The notes under the pieces are model-generated. The model ran no database searches, had not been told where the DNA came from, and saw only the letters and a list, made by a program, of their open reading frames with translations. From Pseudomonas syringae (lineage in GTDB: Bacteria > Pseudomonadota > Gammaproteobacteria > Pseudomonadales > Pseudomonadaceae), in contig NZ_JPQU01000034.1 in NCBI RefSeq assembly GCF_000737245.1, forward strand, positions 62,001-126,000: 64,000 nt of DNA, given 5' to 3'. A program made the position numbers and the translations under genes. This document shows positions 46,607 through 55,133 of the stretch, piece by piece (position 1 is the first letter of the stretch; every line of letters starts with the position of its first letter).

Positions 46607-46780
46607 TCACGCAAGGCGTGATGCCCGGACGCATACCTCTGGATTCAACGCTTGCCGCTAAACTGCTCTGCCATTAACACCAGAGTTGATTGCACGAGCG
46701 CACTATGACGGTGTGGCGCGATTCTTCGCTCGTGAACGCAAGTGTAGCGCTGCAGTGCTCATGCTTAGCTACCAGCGGAA

Positions 46781-46837
46781 ATATCCAAATATATCCTGTT
46801 GGCTATAATTTATAGTCGACAGGATATATTTGGATAT
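46781..46837. repeat. 57-bp AT-rich perfect palindromic structure
   Basis: Two 19-base arms (46781-46799 and 46819-46837, ATATCCAAATATATCCTGT and its exact complement) flank a 19-base spacer. The spacer holds a smaller palindrome CTATAA-T-TTATAG (46803-46815). It ends two bases before an IS66 left tip at 46840. The function is unknown: it could be a recombination or operator site, or the insertion target of the IS. Confidence 0.85.
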
Positions 46838-46939
46838 GCGTAGGCGTTCCGGGAACACACCTTCCGGACTCCAGCGTTAGGGACGATGATGTCCGCGTAT
46901 TTCTACGCGGACGCGATCGCCCTTATCGCCTGGCTTTTC

Positions 46940-47203
46940 ATGCGCCAACGACGCTCTTAGCCGAAACCGATCAAAGCCCAGATCGTTCAGGAATGCCTGC
47001 AACCCGGCGCGACCCTCTCCAGCGTTGCCATCGCCCATGACATCAATGCTAATGTCATCTGCAAATGGATGCCGCTCTACCGGGATTAGTCAGCTGCAGC
47101 GCCGCCTGCGTTTGTTCCGTTGAAGGTTTCGCCTAAACGGCGGACTAGGGCACTGGCGGTCATTGAGATACTCGTTGGCGAACTATCAATCACGGTCAAA
47201 TGA
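46940..47203 (+). pseudogene. IS66 TnpA remnant with two in-frame stops
   Basis: The frame from ATG 46940 reads MRQRRS, stop (TAG 46958-46960), then PKPIKAQIVQECLQPGATLS, INANVICKWMPLYRD, stop, then FVPLKVSPKRRTRALAVIEI and GELSITVK. It is clearly TnpA but inactivated. Confidence 0.75.
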
Positions 47204-47249
47204 CAAATTCCCCATCCTGAGTGATGCGCACGCTTTGTGCGTGAGCTTG

Positions 47250-47351
47250 CCAAATGATCCGCATCGACGCCATCTGGTTCGCCATCGAGCCCATGGATAA
47301 GCTTGCCGGCACCAAGACCGAGTTGGCTAGGGTGCATAACCACCTACAACG
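47250..47351 (+). pseudogene. IS66 TnpB 5' remnant
   Basis: MIRIDAIWFAIEPMD matches the start of IS66 OrfB (MIRIDxIWxAxEPxDMR). The frame then degenerates at the 3' end of the DprA-like gene. Confidence 0.55.
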
Positions 47352-48722
47352 CTACTTAAACAACTCAGATCGCTTAACCACGTAGCCCACAGGCTTTTTT
47401 TGCTTTTCGATAACACCCTCTTCAACGAGGCGCTGAAGCCATGCCTTTGCCTGCCCATTTGTCACGTCTAAAGCCGCAGCAATATCAGCATCTTTTGTCG
47501 GGGTTATCAGTAGTTTTTTAATCAGATCTCTTACCGTAGCAAAAAGTAAATCCGCGTGATCCACTTGTACCCTCGGGAAGGAATCCATTACTTCAGACAC
47601 AACTTTCAACGTTGGCTCAACAGCATCTCTGCCGACGCTATTACTTATAGGAAGTAGAGGTTCACATGACGCTTCTAACGAAGTCTGCGACTCAGTCATT
47701 GGCTCAGACACCGACAAGCTCTCTATTTCATCAGCGGACGATAATGAGAGTTTTGGTTGCTGAGGCGCGTCTGTGCTAGAAACCTTGATCGCAAATATTT
47801 GGTTAAAGGCTTCGACATCCTGAGGATTCGGCCAAAGTATCGCCCCCCGATTACCCAAAGCATCAAGGCCGGTAGAGGACTCACCCGTTGATCGAATAAA
47901 TACAGGCACATACTGGAGCTTATCCAGCTGCTCCACAGCACCAGCCCATGTCCCGCCTTTGTTATGGTCCGTGTTCACGACCAAGGATGCATCGGCCAGC
48001 GCATAAATGAGTTTATTACGCTGCATAGCATGACCAACGTTGAAGCCGGCATTAGGATCATAAGCAGAAACAAGAACTAATTTTCCATCACGCAAGGAAT
48101 TCCTTTCCTCACGACTCATGGCAGTTCGCTCTAAGTTTTCCGCTAGAACACCAATGACCTTGCCACCCGACTGCAATGCACCCCGCATTGCAGCCAGATC
48201 AGCCCCCCTAGCCCCTCCCGATATTAGTGTTCTGTTGGCACAAGCTGCCAGCCCTCCGATGGACATGGAGTAGTCGACTAATGCGTCGTCGATTTTCCTC
48301 GACCCGACGACAGCGAGCCCACCCGATTCAAGCAGCGAAATATCTCCACACCCGTAAAGCACTGCTGGCGCATCAGCACGAAGACGAGCTTTGAGACGTC
48401 GCGGATACTCAGGGTCAGCTCGACTAATGACCCAGATAGCCCGTGTCTGCCACCGCTCGACTACCTGGCTCAACAAGAAGCCCCGTCCCAGCAGCCGTTG
48501 TAGTCGACTTTCATCTGCTATTGGCCGACATAAACGAAGAATCTCAGTGGATTCCGCGGTAAGAAGATCGGCAGGTTGTTTCTGGATCTGGTGTAAATGA
48601 CTAGCTAAACGCTTGTATTCGGCAGGCGATAGTAGGTCTGGCGATTGCAAGCCACGTCCAACAATTAGTGGTGCCGTAAGCAACAGTATCGCCTGCGTAT
48701 TGGGTGAAAGAGGTGACATCAT
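47352..48722 (-). CDS. DprA/Smf-like DNA-processing protein
   Basis: A 456-residue DprA-family protein. A Rossmann-like domain carries VVGSRKID (138-145), [14 protein letters not shown] (166-179) and [10 protein letters not shown]. The C-terminal winged-helix ends in [18 protein letters not shown]...[16 protein letters not shown]. DprA proteins bind single-stranded DNA and load RecA during transformation. This one is not the housekeeping dprA of the genus (wrong location, foreign neighbours). Its start overlaps by four bases the stop of the RecQ-phosphoribosyltransferase gene, so the two are made together. The function is likely in a mobile-DNA or defence module. Confidence 0.88.
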   Translation of the reverse strand: MMSPLSPNTQAILLLTAPLIVGRGLQSPDLLSPAEYKRLASHLHQIQKQPADLLTAESTEILRLCRPIADESRLQRLLGRGFLLSQVVERWQTRAIWVISRADPEYPRRLKARLRADAPAVLYGCGDISLLESGGLAVVGSRKIDDALVDYSMSIGGLAACANRTLISGGARGADLAAMRGALQSGGKVIGVLAENLERTAMSREERNSLRDGKLVLVSAYDPNAGFNVGHAMQRNKLIYALADASLVVNTDHNKGGTWAGAVEQLDKLQYVPVFIRSTGESSTGLDALGNRGAILWPNPQDVEAFNQIFAIKVSSTDAPQQPKLSLSSADEIESLSVSEPMTESQTSLEASCEPLLPISNSVGRDAVEPTLKVVSEVMDSFPRVQVDHADLLFATVRDLIKKLLITPTKDADIAAALDVTNGQAKAWLQRLVEEGVIEKQKKPVGYVVKRSELFK

Positions 48723-50809
48723 TCATCGTGGCCAGTTAGTGAAAGGGCCATAGGCCAAACCTCATCGCAACCGGCTTTTCGTAACAGCCAAGCTGCGACA
48801 GTTAGAGTCCATCGAGAATTGACGATGTCGTCAACCAAGAGCACCGGTCCCGCGTGAATTATCTGATCGATTTTAAGCGACCCATCAATGTTGCGGGCCT
48901 GCTGAGTAGAGTTTGCCATGGTTTTTTGCTCCGGCCTGTCCTCCGTCTTCGCGAGAACATTGTAAAAAGGTAGGCCTAACGCACTGGCTAGCCTTTTTGC
49001 AAAATTGGGTACGATCTCTGGATGCTTCAGAGACGGAATCGCAGCAACCCATTCCGGAGCGGGAGTTGGCCGCCAGTTTTTAATCATTTCGACACATGCC
49101 TGAACAAGCTCATCGGAAAAATAGCCGTCAAGATATCTATTATCTCGCACAATTCTGCCCCAACCGGAGTCTCCCCATATACAAAGAGCCTTACCGGGCT
49201 GGGCTTGAAGATTGGCCGGAATAAGCCCCCTTACGCCATACAGCGGCATTCCGCCGTCAGGCCACTTTTTGCGAGGCTCGATGGGAAGACTAGTACGCCG
49301 CAGGAAGGCGACCGCAGCTTTGACCAAACCAACGCTCACTGTACTGGGCAATGGAGGTAGAGCTGGCTTCTTGCCCGTACCGGGGACTCCGTCCAGTGCA
49401 TCAATCAAAAACGCCATATGTTGGCCGAATGGTAATCCGACATAGTCCCTCATTTGTTGGTGCTCACCCTGTCGCAGCGAAGTAAGCCGCTCTGCGCGAT
49501 CCCAAAAGCTTTGATTGAGGTTTGCCGCGGTAAGCTGCCACTTAGCACCTTGTTTAGCTATAGGCGCTGGCGCCTCCAGCGAAAGCAACGCCACAGTTTT
49601 TTCGACCCGGCCCTTACTCAAATTGACTTTGCTGAGCAGCTCCGGGACAGATAAACCATCAGGTGCATCTTCAAGCGCACCTAGAACCTCCGCGACCTCC
49701 TCTTGCGTCGGGAAAGCGCTACGGATAAACCAATCGGTGATTTCAGTCTCCTCCTCACCACTGAGTAGCACACCGTAGGCAGCATCTAACGCACGCCCCG
49801 CACGACCAACTTGCTGGTAGTAGGCGACCACGGAACCTGGCATCTGATAATGGATCACAAATGCTAGATCGGGCTTGTCATAACCCATGCCCAACGCCTG
49901 TGTCGCGACAAGAGCCTTGACTTCATTGTTAGACAGGGCAAGCTCAAATTCCTCCCGACGATCACCAGTCTGCCCTGTATAGGCTTCGACGTTAAAGCCT
50001 TGAGATTTCAACCATCCCGCTACTAGCAGAGCATCTCGCACGGTCAATGTGTAAATAATGCCGTGCCCATTCAATGCGGCCAACCTTTCAGCAAGCCATG
50101 CAAGACGCTCCTCTTGGCGAGGAAGGCGGATGGTTTGTAACGAAAGCGATGCACGATTGAGATCTCCACAGACAACCTCAATGCTGGGACCAAGCACCGC
50201 CTTTAAGTCATCCATAACCCGATTGTTTGCCGTGGCGGTGGTAGCAAGCAAACGAAGGTTGGGGGGCATAATTTTGACCATCCGCTCCAGTAATCGATAG
50301 TGTGGGCGGAAGTCGTGCCCCCAATCGGAGATGCAATGCGCCTCATCGATAACTAGCAGGGAGATTCGTGCAGCGACCAGGGCCAGAACCTGGGTACGGA
50401 AACGCTCATTAGCGAGGCGTTCGGGCGATATCAGGAGGATATCAATGCCACCAGCAATAAGCTGGCCTTCAATCGCAGCCCAATCCTCCCTGTTGTCTGA
50501 GTTAATCGTGGCCGCTCGCACACCCATTCGCTCTGCCGCTACAACCTGATTTCGCATCAAAGCTAGTAATGGCGAGATCAGTAACGCGGGTCCAGCGCCA
50601 GCCTCCCTTAGCAGCTTAGTAGCAATGAAATATACGAAGCTCTTACCCCAGCCGGTTTTCTGAACGACTAACAAGCGCTCCTTACCTTCGACGATGTGGC
50701 GTATAGCTTCTTCTTGGCCATCCCGGAAGGTAGCATCGAGTCGTCCCGAACCTAAACGCAGGAGCTCCAAAGCACGCGCTGCATTATATTCCATGGTATT
50801 GCTCTCCAT
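48719..50809 (-). CDS. RecQ-type helicase fused to a ComF-like phosphoribosyltransferase
   Basis: A 696-residue protein. The superfamily 2 helicase core has Walker A QKTGWGKS (50-57), DEAH box [16 protein letters not shown] (153-168), ATTATAN (189-195) and motif [12 protein letters not shown] middle region (about 360-540) replaces the normal RecQ zinc and HRDC domains. The C-terminal about 170 residues end with [17 protein letters not shown] (657-673), the PRPP-binding loop of ComF-type phosphoribosyltransferases. Coupled to a DprA-like gene, it echoes the ComFA helicase / ComFC transferase / DprA set of natural transformation, here in one operon in a transposon. The role is inferred, not known. 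Confidence 0.88.
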   Translation of the reverse strand: MESNTMEYNAARALELLRLGSGRLDATFRDGQEEAIRHIVEGKERLLVVQKTGWGKSFVYFIATKLLREAGAGPALLISPLLALMRNQVVAAERMGVRAATINSDNREDWAAIEGQLIAGGIDILLISPERLANERFRTQVLALVAARISLLVIDEAHCISDWGHDFRPHYRLLERMVKIMPPNLRLLATTATANNRVMDDLKAVLGPSIEVVCGDLNRASLSLQTIRLPRQEERLAWLAERLAALNGHGIIYTLTVRDALLVAGWLKSQGFNVEAYTGQTGDRREEFELALSNNEVKALVATQALGMGYDKPDLAFVIHYQMPGSVVAYYQQVGRAGRALDAAYGVLLSGEEETEITDWFIRSAFPTQEEVAEVLGALEDAPDGLSVPELLSKVNLSKGRVEKTVALLSLEAPAPIAKQGAKWQLTAANLNQSFWDRAERLTSLRQGEHQQMRDYVGLPFGQHMAFLIDALDGVPGTGKKPALPPLPSTVSVGLVKAAVAFLRRTSLPIEPRKKWPDGGMPLYGVRGLIPANLQAQPGKALCIWGDSGWGRIVRDNRYLDGYFSDELVQACVEMIKNWRPTPAPEWVAAIPSLKHPEIVPNFAKRLASALGLPFYNVLAKTEDRPEQKTMANSTQQARNIDGSLKIDQIIHAGPVLLVDDIVNSRWTLTVAAWLLRKAGCDEVWPMALSLTGHDE

Positions 50810-51311
50810 TTACCGTCAGATAGGTGACTGCTGATCCGCTGAGCAAGGTTCGAGTCATCCACTTTTCTCAATCCGCTAACTCGCAACGAACGGAGGGCAG
50901 GAGCCCCTCACCGCCTCGCATACCCTATCAGAGCGTGTCGGACGGTGCAGGCCACTTCGAGCAGCATTTTTTTGCGAGGAGTGCCTGCATGCCGAATGCG
51001 GTACCGAACCCATGGTAGAAGGCGGATGACCTCTCCCTAAAAAGCCCACGACCACTGGAAAAGTCATTGGAGGGGTCGCGGTAGGGACGGCAGTTACCTG
51101 CGGCACCCCGCACAGATCCGAACGTGCGGAACTACCGCAATGGCTCCTGATACCTATGGGGCAACGCCAAGTCGGCAGATGGATCAATTCTGCATCAGCT
51201 ATAACGCGATGATAGGCGTCGGCTCACAATTGGCGTGCACTAGCGCCATCATAGGTGGATTGCTAGCCCTCGGTCGCTGTCGAGGCAGAGCTTGTGGATG
51301 CGTTCAAGCTA
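50810..51311. other. Gap between the RecQ-type and ImmA genes
   Basis: It holds the minus-strand promoter of the RecQ/DprA operon just above 50810 and a group II intron 3' remnant (annotated separately). No coding sequence is supported. Confidence 0.5.
51081..51146 (-). ncRNA. Remnant of a group II intron 3' end (domains V-VI)
   Basis: On the minus strand, GAGCCATTGCGGTAGTTCCG continues to CACGTTCGGATC (51146-51115), close to the conserved domain V hairpin (GAGC...AGUU/GAAA...GUUC). It is followed by a GC-rich hairpin ending CCCTAC, as in domain VI and the 3' splice site. There is no reverse transcriptase frame beside it, so it is a dead fragment. The domain V lower stem has a mismatch. Moderate confidence. 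Confidence 0.45.
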
Positions 51312-52181
51312 CTATCGATACTTAGACCAACCCGGGCGGCCATCAAGTTCTTCCAGAAACCCGTCTTCGTCATGGACAGCCCGATAGCCGCTCGACACTG
51401 GACTGTGATCAAGCTCATCGAAAATGAGGATGGACTGAGTTTGTTTGGTCGGTAGGTGATAGGTGGCTTGCTCGAAGCAAGCGAACCGACGAGCATCATC
51501 ACTATGGCTCCAATCAGTGCCCTCGGTATCCGCCTCATACAGGCCACCGATCCCAGCTCTGAACGCCTTGGCTGCGGCGGAATTTTGAGGAAGCGGAATA
51601 CCTCGGTTGATCCACACTCTCGATTCACGAAGGGCCTTCGAACCGATGGAATATTTGACCACGCCATCTTCTGCGACGACGAATGCTAGGTGACCATTCG
51701 AGGCTTGAGCAAATCTGGAGGCAATGCATGATCGGGAGGCTTGGAACTGCTCAGCCAAATCGGCAAGATGCTCCAAGCTGAAGTCCTTTTCCTCCGCAAG
51801 TGGTTGGATCAACCCCCAAGGAACCAAGCACTCCGCAGCGAAGATGTCACAGAGCACCTCCTCCTCGTGGCGCCCCGTGAAGCGCTCCAATTCATCAGCT
51901 GGAACTTTCTCGCCATGCTTGGATGGGAGCTCAAGAACGTGGTGCGCGATCTCGTGCAGGATAGTGAAGCGCTGGCGCAGTAAGCTGTCTCTTTCGTTTA
52001 CCCATATGAATTTCTTTTCGCCGCGCTTGAATGTGCTACCTGCTTCACCATCCTCCAAGTCTTTGCGAGAAACTTTGAAGCCTAGGGATTGGGCGAGCGC
52101 CTCTACATCTACTGGCGCTGAAGTGACGCTCGCATCTCTAAGCAGTTTACGAGCTCGAGCCACTACAACAGTTTCGTCCAT
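51312..52181 (-). CDS. ImmA/IrrE-family metallopeptidase
   Basis: Start ATG 52181 (MDETVVVARARKLLRD) gives 289 residues. The zinc peptidase motif HEIAHH (H76, E77, H80) lies in RFTILHEIAHHVLEL, with a further glutamate in EEEVLCDIFAAECLVP, the typical ImmA/IrrE core. The C-terminal about 130 residues are an uncharacterised sensor-like region. ImmA proteases cleave partner XRE repressors to switch on mobile elements or stress genes; the XRE gene lies 11 bases upstream on the same strand. It therefore probably controls the divergent ubiquitin-like operon. Confidence 0.9.
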   Translation of the reverse strand: MDETVVVARARKLLRDASVTSAPVDVEALAQSLGFKVSRKDLEDGEAGSTFKRGEKKFIWVNERDSLLRQRFTILHEIAHHVLELPSKHGEKVPADELERFTGRHEEEVLCDIFAAECLVPWGLIQPLAEEKDFSLEHLADLAEQFQASRSCIASRFAQASNGHLAFVVAEDGVVKYSIGSKALRESRVWINRGIPLPQNSAAAKAFRAGIGGLYEADTEGTDWSHSDDARRFACFEQATYHLPTKQTQSILIFDELDHSPVSSGYRAVHDEDGFLEELDGRPGWSKYR

Positions 52182-52192
52182 GAAATCCCTCT

Positions 52193-52579
52193 CTAGTCCA
52201 TTTCCAAGAGCATATTGATTCGCTTGAGCCAGGCTTCTTTCGTGGTGGGGCGCCCGCCTCGGAAGCTCATTGATGCGGCGTCCTCCAGGACATCCCACGG
52301 GAGATCTACGCGGGAAGTCATCAAGTCATAGAGCGCATCGTCGACGGTTACTGACTTAGCCAAGAGACGAAACACCTCACCCTCTCGCTTATCTAGCTCG
52401 AGCGCATGGCTCAGGCGCGCGACGACTTCGTCTGATGGCGCTGCCCGATCTCCTTTCTCCAATCTCCAGATGTAAGCGTGATCCAAGTCGCCTGCACGCT
52501 TTTCCAAGTCCCGAAAACTCAGCTCTTTTCGTTCACGCATGGTAGCGATGAACCCGGCCAAATCCATTTTTTTCTCCAA
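52193..52579 (-). CDS. XRE-family repressor, partner of ImmA
   Basis: A 128-residue protein with an N-terminal helix-turn-helix (FIATMRERKELSFRDLEKRA, then HAYIWRLEKGDRAAPSDEVV; residues 9-60). The acidic/helical C-terminal tail may hold the ImmA cleavage site. It is the first gene of the XRE-ImmA pair and divergent from the multi-ubiquitin operon. Three inverted repeats in the shared intergenic region are its likely operators. Confidence 0.92.
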   Translation of the reverse strand: MEKKMDLAGFIATMRERKELSFRDLEKRAGDLDHAYIWRLEKGDRAAPSDEVVARLSHALELDKREGEVFRLLAKSVTVDDALYDLMTSRVDLPWDVLEDAASMSFRGGRPTTKEAWLKRINMLLEMD

Positions 52580-52612
52580 CCTATTGCAATGCCCAGACGG
52601 GCGGGAGTAGTC

Positions 52613-52632
52613 TGTTGCCTAGACAGACAACA
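52613..52632. promoter_or_regulatory. Operator 1 (inverted repeat) near the XRE gene
   Basis: TGTTGCCTAGACAGACAACA: half sites TGTTGYCT / AGACAACA, spacing as in the other two copies. It lies about 35 bases upstream of the XRE start, placed to autoregulate that gene. Confidence 0.75.
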
Positions 52633-52679
52633 GCTCGCGATTCATCACTCATGATAAGCGGGTTTTTTTTGAAGTCCAA

Positions 52680-52699
52680 TGTTGTCTGGCTGGACAACG
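52680..52699. promoter_or_regulatory. Operator 2 (inverted repeat), central
   Basis: TGTTGTCTGGCTGGACAACG: the same half sites as operators 1 and 3, with one mismatch on the right arm. Confidence 0.75.
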
Positions 52700-52728
52700 A
52701 CTCCCGGGTCGTTTTTTAAGATCGGTGG

Positions 52729-52748
52729 TGTTGTCTGCCTAGGCAACA
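52729..52748. promoter_or_regulatory. Operator 3 (inverted repeat) near the multi-ubiquitin gene
   Basis: TGTTGTCTGCCTAGGCAACA is the best-conserved copy, 34-53 bases upstream of the multi-ubiquitin start codon, where it would cover the promoter of that operon. Confidence 0.78.
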
Positions 52749-52781
52749 GCTCATTTGGTTCGGATGCGAGGATTTTTCCCT

Positions 52782-53531
52782 ATGTCACAGTTGAACGATT
52801 TTGAGGTTGAGGACGTGGCCGCCGCCGTCTTGGCGGGCCGCGCGGTACGGGATCACGGCCCGTACAAAATCGAGCTCGGCAATGATGCTCTGGAATACCG
52901 GCCACTGGTGATCGCTGATCCTGTTCCAACCGGGCAGCAAGTATTGGAGGCTGCGGAGCTCCGTCCGGTGGACGAGTACCTGCTGTTTCAGGTTCTCACC
53001 AACGGCCACTTGGAGCTGCTCAGCCCTAGTGAAACCAGTGACTTGCGCCTGGCCGGCATCGAGAAGTTCCTGGCATTCAAGAGCGACCGTACCTTCCGCT
53101 TCTTCATCGATGGACGTGCGCAGGACTGGGGCGCTCAGCGCATTTCTGGTCGCACCTTGAAGCAGTTGGCAGGCGTGGATGCTCAGAAATACGACATCTT
53201 CCTGGTCATCCCGGGCGATGACGATGAACTGATTGAGGATCGTGATCTGTTCGACTTGGCGCGCCTTGGTGTCGAGCACTTCGCAGCGGTGGAGATCAAC
53301 ATCAAGGTCTTCGTCAACACGCTGCCTGTGTTCATCCACTCCCGCAGCCTCACCTACTGGGAAGTAGTGCGGCTTGCCTACCCGGAAGCTGAGCCAGGCC
53401 CGAATGCCCATTTCACCGTGACCTTTGCCAAGGGGCACGAAGGGAATTCTCTCACCAACCTGGTCGATGGCCAACACGTCCGTATCAAGAAGGGGATGCA
53501 CTTCAATGTCACACCAACTGATAAGTCGTAG
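52782..53531 (+). CDS. Multi-ubiquitin protein (three tandem ubiquitin-like domains)
   Basis: Start ATG 52782 gives 249 residues. After a 26-residue tail come three beta-grasp repeats, about 27-98 (YKIELGNDALEYRPLVIADP), 103-168 (RTFRFFIDGRAQDWGAQRIS) and 171-249 (INIKVFVNTLPVFIHSRSLT). Each opens with a strand-strand hairpin, has a central helix and spaced Leu/Val. It matches the bacterial multiubiquitin family and ends HFNVTPTDKS. The absence of a C-terminal diglycine implies processing or a different conjugation chemistry. It is first in an operon with an E1-like enzyme and a DUF6527 protein, and overlaps the next gene by 26 bases. Confidence 0.9.
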   Translation: MSQLNDFEVEDVAAAVLAGRAVRDHGPYKIELGNDALEYRPLVIADPVPTGQQVLEAAELRPVDEYLLFQVLTNGHLELLSPSETSDLRLAGIEKFLAFKSDRTFRFFIDGRAQDWGAQRISGRTLKQLAGVDAQKYDIFLVIPGDDDELIEDRDLFDLARLGVEHFAAVEINIKVFVNTLPVFIHSRSLTYWEVVRLAYPEAEPGPNAHFTVTFAKGHEGNSLTNLVDGQHVRIKKGMHFNVTPTDKS

Positions 53532-54693
53532 TCCTTACCTCCTGCGCTTGCGCAATGAAGGGTACAACTTGGACACCAAGGAGGGTTACCTCTTGGTTCG
53601 GGACGTGCCCTACGTAAATGCTCAGCGCCAGGTTTGCAAAGGCGTGTTGGTCATGGCGCTGAATCTGGTGGCTGATGTTGCGGGCCAACCGAGCGACCAT
53701 ACTGCACATTTCATTGGTGACTGCCCTTGCGATTCGCAAGGGCGTCCCCTCGAGCAAATTATCAACAACAGCAATCTGAATTCGCTGTTGCCAGATCTGG
53801 TCGTGAACCATTATTTCTCGGCCAAGCTCCGCAGTGGCAACTACGCCGATTACTTCGAGAAGGTCTCGATCTACGTTTCGATTCTGAGTGGCCAGGCGGA
53901 AGCGCTTGATAACTGTGTTACCGCGAAAACCTTCGCGCCTATTCGGTCGGAGGTTGAAGAGACTGTGTTCACTTACACCGACACGGCGTCAGCACGTGCC
54001 GGCATCGGAACGCCTACTGAGAGGTTCAAAGGACTGAAGGTCGCAATCGTCGGACTCGGAGGTACCGGTGCTTACATCCTGGATCAGGTTGCGAAAACGC
54101 CGGTGGCAGAAATCCATCTCTTCGATGGTGATGCACTCCATCAGCACAACGCGTTCCGCTACCCGGGCGCTGTCACCTTCGCCCATCTCGAACGGGGGAT
54201 GATGAAGGTAGAGTACCTGCACGAGGTGTACGGTGAGATGCATCGCAATGTCGTTCCTCATGTGTGCATGATCACAGCAGGAAATATCGCTGAGCTCCGA
54301 GCCTTCGACTACGTGTTCCTCAGCGTCGACAACACGGCGGTTCGTGAGCTAGTGGTGCGGGAGCTTCGTGGTACTGGCACCTCACTGCTAGACGTTGGAA
54401 TGGGCGTTCACTTGGTAGGAGAAACGCATCAGGTTTGGGGCACTTGCCGAGTCACGACACTCACACCTGGGCATCATGACCACGCCAATCGCACCATGCC
54501 GCTGACCGAGAACGCTGGGGAGGATGTCTACCGCTCGAACATTCAGATTGCTGATCTGAATGCCCTCAACGCGGTACTGGCGATTGGTACCTGGAAACGG
54601 CTGTGTGGTTTCTACGTCGACAACGTCCAGGCTGATCACTTCACCTACTCGACCAACCTGAACGAGATGGGCAACAGCGAGGAGCGCCCATGA
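53506..54693 (+). CDS. ThiF/E1-like adenylyltransferase with N-terminal E2-like (DUF6791-type) region
   Basis: ATG 53506 gives 395 residues. The C-terminal half is a ubiquitin-activating (E1/ThiF) Rossmann domain: VAIVGLGGTGAYILDQVAKT (GLGGTG at 183-188), then HLFDGDALHQHNAFR. The N-terminal 170 residues (HTAHFIGDCPCDSQG, C73 and C75; YADYFEKVSIYVSILSG) form the region seen fused to ThiF in multi-ubiquitin operons. One of its cysteines could act as an E2-type acceptor; this is inference. The protein would adenylate and transfer the product of the overlapping upstream gene. Confidence 0.88.
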   Translation: MSHQLISRSPYLLRLRNEGYNLDTKEGYLLVRDVPYVNAQRQVCKGVLVMALNLVADVAGQPSDHTAHFIGDCPCDSQGRPLEQIINNSNLNSLLPDLVVNHYFSAKLRSGNYADYFEKVSIYVSILSGQAEALDNCVTAKTFAPIRSEVEETVFTYTDTASARAGIGTPTERFKGLKVAIVGLGGTGAYILDQVAKTPVAEIHLFDGDALHQHNAFRYPGAVTFAHLERGMMKVEYLHEVYGEMHRNVVPHVCMITAGNIAELRAFDYVFLSVDNTAVRELVVRELRGTGTSLLDVGMGVHLVGETHQVWGTCRVTTLTPGHHDHANRTMPLTENAGEDVYRSNIQIADLNALNAVLAIGTWKRLCGFYVDNVQADHFTYSTNLNEMGNSEERP

Positions 54694-55133
54694 GCATTAA
54701 GAGCCTCACGCCTCAATTCGTGGAGCATTTCCCGGAGAGGCTAGAGGCGGGTGAGCTTTACTTGGCAATGGAGTTCGCGACTGCAGCACACCTGTGTGCC
54801 TGTGGTTGCGGCAACAAGGTGATCACACCGTTCTCTCCAACCGACTGGCAGATGTCATTCGATGGCCAAACGGTGTCGCTCAAGCCTTCTATTGGCAATT
54901 GGACGTTCAAGTGCCGCTCACACTACTGGGTTCGCTCTGGCAGCATCGAGTGGTCAGGTGATATGTCCCAAGATGCAATCGATGCAGGGCGCAGACGTGA
55001 CAAGCAGGCGAAGGCACGACTGCAAGCCAATCGACCTAGTGATGATGCAATCCGCCAACCAACTCCAGTCGTCCAAGCGCAACTCCAAGCGCCATCGCTG
55101 CTCGGAAAGCTGAGGAAGTGGCTGAGAATCTGA
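54690..55133 (+). CDS. DUF6527-family zinc-binding protein of the multi-ubiquitin operon
   Basis: A 147-residue protein overlapping the E1-like gene by four bases. A probable zinc site is formed by C36, C38 and C40 (HLCACGCGNKV) with C75 and H78 (FKCRSHYW). Flanking motifs are ITPFSPTDWQMSF and SGSIEWSGDMS. This family accompanies ThiF genes in ubiquitin-like operons. A deconjugating-peptidase or E3-like role has been suggested by context but is not shown by the sequence. The basic C-terminal tail lacks domain features. Confidence 0.82.
   Translation: MSIKSLTPQFVEHFPERLEAGELYLAMEFATAAHLCACGCGNKVITPFSPTDWQMSFDGQTVSLKPSIGNWTFKCRSHYWVRSGSIEWSGDMSQDAIDAGRRRDKQAKARLQANRPSDDAIRQPTPVVQAQLQAPSLLGKLRKWLRI

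Larger units (their letters stand above)
42405..46636. mobile_element. Decayed IS66-family element containing a foreign 651-residue gene
   Basis: The left tip GTAAGCGTCCGACA (42405) and right tip GCCCGGACGCATAC (ends 46636) are inverted repeats of IS66 type. Inside are a tnpA remnant (42505-42750), a large unrelated minus-strand gene (43301-45256) and a tnpC remnant (to 46606). tnpB and most of tnpC are missing. The eight flanking bases (gattcttt / ctctggat) do not match, so no target duplication is preserved. It is either one IS carrying a passenger or two broken copies that happen to present opposite ends. Confidence 0.6.
46840..47351 (+). mobile_element. Second IS66-type remnant (left end, tnpA, start of tnpB)
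   Basis: A left-tip-like GTAGGCGTTCCGGGAA at 46840 is followed by the same leader hairpin as the first copy (GTCCGCGTA...TACGCGGAC), then tnpA and tnpB remnants. It is a diverged direct repeat of 42405-42660. Confidence 0.7.
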
